Positions 1 to 8,170 of a DNA stretch of 16,600 bases are shown in pieces. The position numbers were made by a program, and so were the translations under genes. Where the stretch lies: NCBI GenBank assembly GCA_004151065.3, contig NWUY0300023098.1, positions 31,949 through 48,548 of the forward strand, written 5' to 3'. Source of the stretch: Larix sibirica. Taxonomy: Eukaryota > Streptophyta > Pinopsida > Pinales > Pinaceae. Each line of letters starts with the position of its first letter. Position 1 is the stretch's first letter. The notes below the pieces were generated by a model. That model saw only the letters and a program-made list of their open reading frames with translations, did not search any database and was not told the origin of the DNA.

Positions 1-620
1 TGTTCAAAAAATAAGCTACAGTGATTTTGATATTTACTGTCGTACCGATGTGTTTTTTCATATGTTGCGCCTTGATGTGGTTAGCCAAATTTTATGCCAC
101 GGTGCGTTTTGTTGAATGATACGCCTTGATCATCTAATTTATATTAACCGCACTGTTAAATTTTTTAAAAAAAATCCCCGACCTAGTCGCATTTAATGGT
201 GCATTTACCTTTGTTGATCATCTTGATGTGTCCAAATTGTTAAAATGCACCGATGCTTATTATGATGAAATGCATCGGTGCGCTATGCTATATAAAAAGC
301 ATTGTTAAATTTTTAAAATATAAAAAATTTATGGTGCGTATGGCATAACATATCGCATCAATGCTTTGTTATAGTACATAATCATCGATACGTTTAAGCA
401 ATAAATAAGCACCGGTGCTAGTTTGGTTACAACTCCCTGGTGCATAGATTGTTTTAAAGCATCGGGCGGTGATAAATTTTGGGGCGTGGTGGTGCTCTAT
501 GTGTTGGAGTGCATCAATGTGCATCTTTTTATTATATTGACATGGTGCGTGTAGGTATGTTATGAACCAGTGCACTTTGTTTTAAAGAAGTGCATCAATT
601 AAAAAAGCATCTGCTATAAC
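1..620. repeat. Cluster of degenerate GGTGC / GCATC motifs in both orientations
   Basis: About fifteen variants of a short motif resembling TGCATCGGTGCG recur here in both orientations, for example near 45, 100, 198, 247, 272, 333, 409, 439, 543 and 590. A second element, (a/c)TGTTAAATTTTTTAAAA-like, occurs near 150 and again near 301. No open reading frame of interest overlaps it. Dense short motifs in both orientations are typical of subterminal regions of some plant DNA transposons (CACTA or Mutator-like), but no terminus or target duplication is visible in the window, so class is not assigned. It could also be a decayed tandem array. Confidence 0.45.
247..281. repeat. Perfect 10-bp inverted repeat, 15-bp spacer
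   Basis: GCACCGATGC at 247-256 is exactly complementary to GCATCGGTGC at 272-281. A related perfect palindrome, GCACCGGTGC, lies at 409-418. Both are members of the motif cluster covering this end of the window and are its best-preserved copies. Confidence 0.7.
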
Positions 621-723
621 CTTTGGCCATCAAGTTTCTTTAGTTATAAAAAAGTTCCATAAAAGCCTATGTTAAAACATTCTCTACCATTGGCGGAGGG
701 TGCAGAGGGCCTTTTCCTTGTAG

Positions 724-740
724 ACACACACACACACACA
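724..740. repeat. (AC)n microsatellite
   Basis: Seventeen bases of uninterrupted AC dinucleotide repeat, flanked by TAG on the left and TATTAAAT on the right. Confidence 0.95.
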
Positions 741-1385
741 TATTAAATTGGTTCGTCTACTATTTTTGATATGGTCTCTATATGACCCTCGATAGGTTCA
801 ATCTTCAATCCAATTTTTAAAACTTCGATTTGGGACAGTTCGTCCGATGGATGGGGACGTTATAGAATCCATCTACAAAAGTAAAATTACAAAAACATTT
901 GTTTCTCATTGCGAAAATTGAAATCTTTATTGTCGAATTATGCTTAACTTGTAGGACGGAATGCTACTTGCTACAATAATAGACAAGTCCCAATCAAATA
1001 CCATCTGAAATCCATGTTAACTCCAAATCTATAAAGCATCGAGAGATATCAATAAGAAAATCAAAGTGGAAATCTCTTCGAACTTAAAATCTCCAGAGTT
1101 AAGATGGATTTATACTTGGTTTTTTGGATGTTGATATATTTTCCTTATTTTGATTAATAAGCGCTATACAATGACATTACACATATGATCCACCCTTGAC
1201 TGTATGGTGCAACTCACGGGGAGAGGAATAACTCATATAACATAAGAATCAATGAATTGGAAAGTCATTACTTACCACGGAGTTGCTTTTCCTCTTTATG
1301 TGTCTCTTGTTATCGAAAGCATTAGAGCTTGGAGGGTGGCTTCCATTACAAACAGATCGTTAAAAGGTTATGGATTGAAGATATA
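741..1385. other. No supported gene; unassigned AT-rich DNA
   Basis: Open frames here are short and have no recognisable domain. The only frame longer than 60 codons (1252-1461, plus) runs through the following TG microsatellite and has no convincing protein character. Confidence 0.6.
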
Positions 1386-1406
1386 TGTGTGTGTGTGTGT
1401 GTGTGT
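1386..1406. repeat. (TG)n microsatellite
   Basis: Twenty-one bases of uninterrupted TG repeat, followed about 20 bases later by a short TGTGTGGGGGG stretch. Confidence 0.95.
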
Positions 1407-1737
1407 CACAGTTCTTTATATATGTGTGTGGGGGGTGGGGTATCATGTAGCACAATGTTGATATTGTGAGTTGATAAAAATAGTCATTAATAATGCTAAA
1501 TAGAACATTCATTTTCTTTCAATAATTAATATGATTGATTTGTTATTATATTGTAATTACAATCTCTTCAATACTTATATGTAAAATGCACATTTCTTAC
1601 TATAAGTAAAAGTTAAATTCCACATGATCGGTGGGAATTTTGACTATTAAACTTAGAAATTGAAAAATAAATAAATAACTCAAAACAAAATATTATCTCA
1701 AAAAAATCATATAATATTTTTTTCTTTCTGTATTACT
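1407..1737. other. No supported gene; very AT-rich DNA
   Basis: The stretch is dominated by A and T runs with frequent stops in all frames. Nothing beyond low-complexity sequence could be identified. Confidence 0.6.
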
Positions 1738-1955
1738 AATATAAACATTAAATTTATTCCCTTGTATTTTATTTTTCCCCTTATAACTCACTTGGATAAA
1801 CATTAAATTTATCCACTTTTTTTTTAAAATTATCTCTTTATTATTCACTCAAATAAACATAAAATTTATCCACTTACTTTATATATATATATAAAATTTT
1901 TGTTTTCACATATTACTCACTAGGATAAACATTAAATTTATCCACTCATTACTCA
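1738..1955. repeat. Four-copy tandem repeat, each copy with a small hairpin
   Basis: A unit containing ATAAACATTAAATTTAT recurs with core starts near 1741, 1796, 1853 and 1925, so the spacing is 55 to 72 bp. Copies two and four carry the perfect self-complementary pair GGATAAA...TTTATCC (1794-1814 and 1923-1943: 7-bp stem, 7-nt loop). Copies one and three have diverged at the outer stem bases. The units are joined by ACTCACT-like and T-rich linkers and by an AT dinucleotide run near 1880-1893. No coding potential is seen. Confidence 0.75.
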
Positions 1956-1957
1956 CA

Positions 1958-2223
1958 TAGCAAGAAGTGCATACGGCAATGTCCATGACAGAGCATGAAA
2001 ATAGCAAAGGAGACAAGCAATGCAACAACAGTTGAACCATGTAAAATGTGTGACAAGGTGGAAAATGCGCTAGCTTGAATGTATCCATGGAAATAACACT
2101 ATATGATAGTAGCAGAAATTATAGCAAGAGATATTAGTGACTAGCAGAAGATTGTTGTACTGCTTGTCTGCTTTGCTATTTTCATGCTCTATCACAAACA
2201 TTGCGGCATGTCGGCTCTTGTTA
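1958..2223. repeat. Long inverted repeat (foldback) with about 74-nt arms
   Basis: The left arm at 1958-2031 is complementary to the right arm at 2150-2223 with roughly 75-80 per cent identity and few gaps. The best block pairs 1990-2019 with 2161-2190, 30 bp with a single mismatch at 2010. The loop is about 118 nt. The structure could be a foldback or MITE-type element, or a hairpin transcript source such as a small-RNA precursor. No target-site duplication could be recognised at its edges. It starts directly after the preceding tandem array. Confidence 0.8.
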
Positions 2224-2302
2224 TAAATAAACAATAACAACCATGACACATGGCATGGGTCATGAAATTAAATTATTATGGGAGGGATGTCAACATTTAT
2301 CC

Positions 2303-2580
2303 TTCACTCATGTAGACTGGCGAGGTTAGCTTGAGCACGATCAAAGCACAATAATGACATCCCAAAGTGCATTCCTACAAACATGCTTATGTAAATTGAC
2401 GAGGCCACTTCAACACACTAGTGGCACAATGATAATGCTTCTCATGTCAATTGGTGAGCCCCTTGAATGCACTCAAAACATGGCGATAACACCCTAGAAC
2501 ACCTCTCATGTAGATTGACAAAGCCTCCTTGAACACACTTAAAGTGCAATGATGTTGCATACAAGTTAGAGCACAACCCT
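2303..2580. repeat. Minisatellite-like tandem array, about four diverged units
   Basis: A phrase resembling CTCATGTAGATTGACGAGGC begins units at about 2307, 2386, 2441 and 2504 (spacing 79, 55 and 63 bp). Each is followed by a CTTGAACACACT-like phrase and an AAAGTGCAATGATG-like phrase. The units have diverged considerably and the last fades out near 2580. No frame is open through the array. Confidence 0.7.
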
Positions 2581-3110
2581 CTTAAGCATGTTTAGAAAGC
2601 AACGATGGTCTATCAAATAGTCTATGCATATGATGGTGGAACATTATCAATCAAGTGTATCTCGAATGGTTATGTGATATAGAAACATTCGCTAACACTC
2701 ATTTTTCTCATCCTAATCGTCAAAGATCGCACTACAAGAGAGGGGTCAACTAGGATCATCAAATCAATAACAAAGCAAATTGGTGATCAACATTGCATCA
2801 TGGGACTTCTAATGCAATGATCTAAGGGTTGGTTCTATGTTTCGGGGTTCACACATCTAGCGTTGGAGGCATCAAACTTCAATTTAAATAGTCCATGTGA
2901 AATTCGATTGGTATTTCAAGGCATACATATATTTTAATCAGATTTCAATGGTAAGTAAAAACATTAGGTGTGGCAAATTTGTTCTTAATCCATGGTTATT
3001 TTATTTATGAGGCCATTTAACTTTAATAAGGAGAGGATGGCTAGAGGAGGAGGCATTATTATTTCCTTCATGTTTTTGTTTGGTTGTGTGGATGGAAAGA
3101 ATGNTTACAA
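2581..3110. other. No supported gene; contains an ambiguous base
   Basis: No domain-bearing frame is seen. Position 3104 is an unresolved base (n), which suggests a low-coverage or draft position. The right part may be the body of the SINE-like element whose promoter lies at 3111-3171. Confidence 0.5.
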
Positions 3111-3171
3111 GGATTGAACCTGGGTGGGGAGGGTAACAATCATTCCTCCCAACCACCCAAGCTATGTCTAA
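3111..3171 (-). mobile_element. tRNA-derived SINE-like head (Pol III A and B boxes)
   Basis: Read on the minus strand, TAGCTTGGGTGG at 3164-3153 resembles a Pol III A box, with one extra base relative to the usual consensus. GGTTCAATCC at 3120-3111 matches the B-box consensus GGTTCRANNCC. The two box starts are about 44 bases apart, as in tRNA genes. The intervening sequence does not fold as a proper tRNA anticodon arm, so this is not a functional tRNA gene. A tRNA-related SINE transcribed leftward is the simplest reading. The 3' end and target duplication were not found. Confidence 0.45.
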
Positions 3172-3288
3172 TGGACTAATGGCTATTTTGAATTATGGGA
3201 AATGAGTTTTTTAATTTTTAATTTATGATATGTAATAACATGTATTATATCTAAAGAAACAATCAAATTTATGTTTGGATCTAAAAGT

Positions 3289-3301
3289 TTGTTAAATTAA
3301 C
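3289..3301. repeat. Target-site duplication, left copy (LINE-A)
   Basis: TTGTTAAATTAAC is repeated exactly at 5948-5960, directly after the A tail of LINE-A. A 13-bp perfect duplication at the two edges of a 5'-truncated, A-tailed element is the classic product of target-primed reverse transcription. Confidence 0.9.
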
Positions 3302-3302
3302 G

Positions 3303-5494
3303 ACTCTGAACAATCGTAAAATCAAAATTCAAAATGGCAAGGATAGGCTGCGATGGGGTTATAATCCGAGGGGTACTTTCACTATTAAAGAAGCCTATGA
3401 CATCTAGATGGCCTTCAATCATCTGGAGCTTGTTCCAAAATGGAAAAAGATCTGGACTACAAACATTTGGCCTAAAGTTTCAATTTTTATATGGCAAGTA
3501 CTGAAAAACGCATTTTGATTGGAGAGAATTTACAAAAAGGGGGTATTAAAGGCCTGTACCAGTGTGTCATGTGCAAGGAAGCTGAGGGAACCATGCAACA
3601 TCTCCTAGATTCTTTCCTGTTTGCTTCAAGCTTATGGGACCGCAGAGCGATGATCTTCAGGAAATCTGACAGAAAATGCAACGATCCTGTGCTCTCCATT
3701 ATTGATTGGTCCAAGGATCCTTTCTAGATCCGGGTGGCGAACTTTCTGTGGCAGATTTTCCCATATTTTCTTTCTTGGGAAATATGGACAGAGCGCAACT
3801 CTAGAATTTTCAGAGATAAAGCATATTCCTTTGACAGAGTGTGGACAGCCATTCAGTATAAAATGTTGGAAACCATTAAACTTCATAAATGGGAAGATTC
3901 GGATTGGGATACAAACGGGATTGAGACTCGAATTCTTCGTGGCTGGGGAATTCAAGGTGCTCTTCCCTTCTGTGGAAAACTCAATCGCTCTCCCCGTCCT
4001 GGGGTCAGCCCGAAGATCTGGTCTCCACCACCCCCGGGTTTCCTTAAACTTAACTTCAATGGTGCTTCTAAGGGAAACCTGGGTCCGGCCAGTTTTGGTT
4101 GTGTCTTTAGGAATACTGCAGGAAAACTGCTCGGCTTCAAAACTGGTTTTTTGGGGTTCAATTCTAATAATGTGTTTGAGCTGGAGGGTCTCCTGTAGGG
4201 TATCTGTATGGCTCGTCAAAATAATTGGACCCCTCTAATCATGGAAGGAGATTCTATGATCATCCTCCACATGGTGTCTGAACTTCACCGTGGCAAGTCG
4301 AGCTCCAAGGTGGCTTCATCATGGAGGCTAGAAAGTAAGCTGGAGGCTCTTTCATCGTTGTTTTTTCAGGGTTTGGCGCTAACCTTCTCTCATGTCAAAC
4401 ATAATGGCAATAAATTGGTGGATATGCTTTCCAACTATGGGAGTAGTGATCACATGTTCATCTGTGCCTGCTCGTGGGAAGGCCTGACATATATGGAGGT
4501 CCGGGACAGCTGCAGATCTATTCAGGACTAGGATATGATGATCTACCATGCTGATCATGCGCAAAGACGTCAGGAAGACACTAACTAGGACACGTATCGA
4601 CTGTTTTTGCCTTTGTATGAGCTCTCCTTTAAGAGTAGTGAGAAGGAATGTCCTATCATTCTCCCCTTCGGGATACAAAATATCTTTTCCAAGTTAAGTG
4701 CTGGTACGTCGGTTGGGAAAATGATGAAAGGAAATTTTAATGAAGTTGGTGGGAATCAGTGTATGCGTCATCTACGGTACTCCCTACAGTTATTAAGGGG
4801 TACTTGGCTCATCATTGTTAGGGGTGGCGATTCCGTTTATATGGAGAGGCAAGGTGGTAGCCAAGGACGTAATCTCCAGTTGTTCGCATGCATGCAATCG
4901 CTTGCTCTCTGTTTACTAATGGACAGGGTTACTGGAAAGAGAATGGAAGAGTTTGGTGATAACAATGGCCGTGCAGAATGGGAAGCGATTGCTAGCCATA
5001 ATAGGAAAAGATGTCGTGGAGAATCCTAGAGGGATTTGGGTGGTGGTCTTTCCCGTGCTTATCAGCGTGCGAGAAGGGAGGTGAAAGCATTCGAACTCAA
5101 CATCCCTTTGGATGCAGGACATTCATGATGTTGAACAGTATTGGTGGATGAGACTTGGTAAGGATACTATGTTGGGGGAGCGCAAACAGATGGAAAATTG
5201 GATTATGGATCCAGGAAACATGGTTGGGCATGTTAGTCTGTATGAACGCTCAGTGGCCCTCTACTGGATATGACAAATTTAGTGGGTTATGCAATCCGTG
5301 ACAGACAAGTTCTCAGGAATGATAGTGATCAGCTGATCTTGGAGCAACGCATCCTAGATGAATCTCGTGCTATGAATTGGAAGATGGACTTTCTCCTTCA
5401 AGCCATGGAGATTCGACCTCCTCCGCGTCTGTCTTCTTCCTCAAGCTTTCCCCCTGTGGGGTTTTCTCCAGAGGCTCCTTACATTATCTGTTAA
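3303..5494 (+). pseudogene. LINE-A ORF2 remnant: zf-RVT, RNase H and long C-terminal region
   Basis: The frame starting at 3303 shows the zf-RVT lead-in (DRLRWGYNPRGTF, then WPKVSIFIWQVL). A one-base deletion near 3508 shifts it into the frame that carries the zinc-binding part, with C at 3563, C at 3572 and H at 3599; the last cysteine is replaced by Ser (3611). The same frame then gives a linker with WEIWTERN and RNase H at about 4040-4450. There the first catalytic Asp (usual DG motif) is Asn at 4058, while Glu 4178, Asp 4250 and Asp 4421 remain. In-frame stops, all TAG, lie at 3405, 3725, 4196, 4529, 4586 and 5027. Coding-like sequence continues past RNase H to 5494, with frameshifts near 5110 and 5268. 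On the sequence alone this is a pseudogene; the element's original role would have been reverse transcription and RNA-strand removal during retrotransposition. Confidence 0.88.
4532..5494 (+). pseudogene. Unrecognised C-terminal region following RNase H in LINE-A
   Basis: After RNase H the frame stays readable for about 320 further codons: the same frame to about 5110, a second frame at about 5110-5270, and the first frame again to a stop at 5492-5494. The inferred segment is rich in charged residues and Trp/Met (for example QYWWMRLGKD, MENWIMDPGN and RAMNWKMDFL) and ends in a Ser/Pro-rich tail. I do not recognise a family. LINE-C in the same window stops soon after RNase H, and LINE-B carries only a short tail, so the length here is unusual. 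It could be a family-specific extension or a second ORF fused by decay. Confidence 0.5.
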
Positions 5495-5914
5495 TGTCGT
5501 GGCAGATGATTGTAATCTTTTTTTGCTTTTGTTGGTTCTCTGTAATCGGGTCTGGTCTTTTGCTGTGGTGTAGCTTTTCTCTGATGATCGCATTTATGTA
5601 TCTTGTGCTCGAAAGTATCTGAACTAATATGATGTCGATTTGGTTTCTGGCCTGTGCGCTTGTTGGACGAAATTTTCAGGTTTTATGTTTGAAGTATGCT
5701 GGTCAGTATTTAGGCTTTGTTGTCCCAAAGTCTTTAAGGTCGGGTCTAGTATGTAGAGCAGAAGGTTCTTCTTTGGAGTTGAAGTCATGGCCTATAGAAT
5801 AGCTAGTAGGTCTGTGTCTTTGAGTTTGTTGATGGTTGGTCGGTTTTGATGAAAAAGTTCGGGGCCTCATCCATCTTGTTCCTTTATGTACTTCCTCTTC
5901 TTCCTCTATAATAC

Positions 5915-5947
5915 AAAAAAAAAAATCTCTTACTTAAAAAAAAAAAA
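5915..5947 (+). other. Poly(A) tail of LINE-A
   Basis: Eleven A (5915-5925) and twelve A (5936-5947) are separated by TCTCTTACTT. The second run abuts the target duplication directly, which marks the 3' end of the inserted RNA copy. Confidence 0.9.
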
Positions 5948-5960
5948 TTGTTAAATTAAC
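5948..5960. repeat. Target-site duplication, right copy (LINE-A)
   Basis: Exact copy of the 13-bp sequence at 3289-3301. Removing the element and one copy rejoins the AT-rich host DNA on the two sides. Confidence 0.9.
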
Positions 5961-6683
5961 ATAGTATGTACAACATTTGCAGTAGTTATTTTTAAACCAA
6001 ATTGCATATCATTTGATTCGCGCAACAATTGTCTTCTAAAAATAATGCAATCACATGAAATCCTAACTATAGTTATGAGGAGTCCTGCAAAATAGAAGTT
6101 GCATTTGCATCATTATATCATGTTTTTATATGAGAGCTTGTGAGTGATTTTTATTGACATAAAGTACTTTATGACATGAAAGTTATTAGCCTAAATTGTA
6201 TGGTGACAATAATCACCATTATATGCTTGAAAATTCCTAATCTTACGTTTGTTTTGAATATCATACAAAATCTTATAAATATATGGGATTTTGTCACTTT
6301 TCATATTTGTTTAGTTGAGACATATTCCTTCACCTATATATACTAACCAACTTTGGCTATTGAACTTGGAATTTCAATTACTCAATGTCACCACTTTGTT
6401 ATCTAAGACAACTTGTTCTCGTTTCCAACATTTTCTTTTATGTGTTGTTGTTGTTTACCATTTTTAAATTTTGTTATCAATTCGTATGCTTATTTTGTTA
6501 TCAATGTTATTGATTAATTTTCATTTTTTTTTAGGTGTGAATGAACTATGTGAAGATGAGACACTCATTATATCTAAGGTCACAAATATGTTAACATGAA
6601 AGGCAACATTCATAATTTATACGTATCTTAAAATGCAATTTGCATATCATTTTTTTTGGCTACATTGGAATTAAGACTATTTT
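5961..6683. other. No supported gene; AT-rich flank
   Basis: Stops occur in all frames and no domain, tandem repeat or RNA gene was recognised. It is the continuation of the host DNA interrupted by LINE-A. Confidence 0.6.
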
Positions 6684-7245
6684 TACCATAATGTTAACTA
6701 ATACATTGTTAAACTATTAAATTATTTAAACAATATATAACGACATTAAATTATTACCGTATAAATACATTTTATAAATCAAACAACATCAACATAACAA
6801 GAACAAACATATAAAAATATATGAAAAATATCAATATGATATACATCAACATCAAGTTTATAGTTATAGAAATTTAAGTTTAAAACTAAGAGCATTATTA
6901 TTTTATTGAAGTCATACAAAGATAAAGTTAAGTTAAAAGCCATGTAAATTTATCTTTTATAAACATAGAGGAAAGTCAAGTTCATTATCGATCTCAAATA
7001 CATACTTTTAATGTATTGCACTCAAAAGTTACCATAATTTTAACAAATACATTGTTAAACTATTAAATTGGTTATAAAACACTATATAATGGCATTAAAT
7101 GATTTTTAACTAGAATTAAACATTATATTGCATCCATAATTTAATTCATTGACACACAATACATTTTATAAATCAAACAACATCAACATTACATGAAAAG
7201 ACATATAAATATACATGAACAATATCAACATCAATATGATATGAA
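6684..7245. repeat. Duplicated AT-rich block (two copies, about 350-400 bp apart)
   Basis: 6684-6722 and 7030-7068 share a TACCATAAT..TTAAC..ATACATTGTTAAACTATTAAATT sequence with only a few mismatches. A second shared part, beginning ACATTTTATAAATCAAACAA, starts near 6766 and near 7163. The offset grows from about 346 to about 397 bp, so copy two has an insertion of about 50 bp, or copy one a deletion. This is an old segmental duplication or two copies of one small element. No coding potential is seen. Confidence 0.7.
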
Positions 7246-7374
7246 AAATGCATAATATATATGAAGGATAATAACAAAATCATAATATATGTCTAATATA
7301 CATCATCTAGTTGCTCCACCATCATAGCCAGGGGCATCAATACCTTTGCCAAATAAAAATGAAGAATGAACAAG

Positions 7375-7700
7375 TTAGTATATCTCTATACCAAAATATA
7401 TAAGATTTGATGAGAATATATAATCTACATCTCTAGCGAATGGATCAATGTGTGTCACGGGTGGTAAGTTGGCTTTGTCATGAGGAGGAAAGGGTGGTTG
7501 ATCAGCTCTATGAGGAGGAGAGAGTGGTTGATCAACCTGTGGAGGAGAAGAGGGTGTTTGATTGACTTGTGCAGGAGAGGGTGGTTTGTTGGCTTGATGA
7601 GTAGGAGAGTATGGTTGCTCGATATGTCGAGGAGAGGGTGTTCGCTTGTCATGTGGAGAAGAGCATGAAGGAGGATGGAGGAGGTGGATGACCACTTCAC
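7375..7700 (-). CDS. Proline-rich repeat reading frame (possible exon relic)
   Basis: On the minus strand a 106-codon frame (7695-7375) encodes about seven imperfect units of 9 to 11 residues of the type QPxSPPxxxD, running from near 7670 to 7450, followed by a less repetitive end (PFARDVDYIF). At DNA level the plus strand shows a GGAGGAGAGGGTGG-like minisatellite of about 27-33 bp period. A second minus frame (7700-7455) is also open, as expected for a short-period repeat, so openness is weak evidence. It lies just downstream of another minus-strand coding-like segment (7741-8020) and may be another exon of the same relic. No family is recognised; an extensin-like or linker region is possible. 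Confidence 0.3.
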
Positions 7701-7740
7701 TTGATAATTATAGTGACAATGATAATATAAATTTTCATTA

Positions 7741-8020
7741 ATAGAATCATATCATGAGGAAGGGTCACCCATATAACTGAAATATTAGTGTCTCCTAAGA
7801 TATGGTTGACTTGTACAAGGCATGCTCCCTACCGAACCAACAATGCAAATAACTAATTGGTAACCTTCTCACAGAATCTAGGGTTCAGCATGCATCCCAA
7901 GATGGGTTTCTGTAACTAAGGAAGCTCCTCAACCTCAAGCATCTCCTCGTTAGGTTGGGCAGGAAGCTCCCCAACATATATGACAACATTTGCAAAGAAA
8001 TAATCAACAATAGTTAGAGA
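7741..8020 (-). pseudogene. Decayed coding-like segment, family not recognised
   Basis: Read leftward from about 8020, one frame stays protein-like for about 90 codons (for example VGELPAQPNEEML and NPRFCEKV, then VNHILGDTN). It is interrupted only by three TAG codons at 7918-7916, 7855-7853 and 7831-7829. Each could be a former CAG (Gln). The mixed hydrophobic and charged composition is unlike the AT-rich surroundings. I cannot name a family. It could be a fragment of a transposon-encoded protein or a decayed host exon. The proline-rich frame lies just downstream in the same orientation. Confidence 0.3.
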
Positions 8021-8104
8021 GTGAAGAAAATGTCACAATAAATTACATGTGCATTAAATAAGATTAAAAAAGTGAAACAAGATAATTAATCAAAGCATAA
8101 CACT

Positions 8105-8160
8105 AATATTACTTCTATCATTTGATAAGTTGTCGTACATAAATATTACCTCTATCATTT
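8105..8160. repeat. Short direct repeat, 19 bp, 37-bp period
   Basis: AATATTACTTCTATCATTT at 8105-8123 recurs at 8142-8160 with a single mismatch. It lies just outside the 3' end of LINE-B. Confidence 0.7.
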
Positions 8161-8170
8161 AATTTAAATA

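Larger units (their letters stand above)
3302..5947 (+). mobile_element. LINE-A: 5'-truncated L1-type retrotransposon insertion
   Basis: The 2,646-bp insertion is bounded by the 13-bp direct repeats at 3289-3301 and 5948-5960. It begins inside the coding region, just upstream of the zf-RVT domain, so the endonuclease and reverse transcriptase parts are missing. Its order is zf-RVT, RNase H, a long further coding-like region, a 3' untranslated region of about 420 bases, then two A runs (5915-5925 and 5936-5947) separated by a short T-rich spacer. The element is dead on arrival through truncation and has since gained stops and frameshifts. Confidence 0.92.

Noticed and set aside
1252-1461. 69-codon plus-strand frame
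   Set aside because: It is largely created by the TG microsatellite (alternating Val/Cys codons).
1738-2580. CRISPR array
   Set aside because: Repeats are diverged and unequally spaced, with no conserved repeat and unique-spacer pattern, and the DNA is plant nuclear.
3111-3171. Functional tRNA gene
   Set aside because: A and B boxes are present but no anticodon or acceptor stems can be formed; a SINE head fits better.
3632-4219. 195-codon minus-strand frame
   Set aside because: It is the antisense shadow of the LINE-A zf-RVT to RNase H region, which has recognisable motifs on the plus strand.
3702-4238. 178-codon plus-strand frame
   Set aside because: It is the out-of-phase shadow of the LINE-A pseudogene; the zf-RVT and RNase H motifs are in the other plus frame.
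3405-5029. Programmed readthrough or recoding of TAG in LINE-A
   Set aside because: The element is also 5'-truncated, frameshifted and lacks an RNase H catalytic Asp and a zinc ligand, so cytosine decay is a simpler explanation of the TAG stops.
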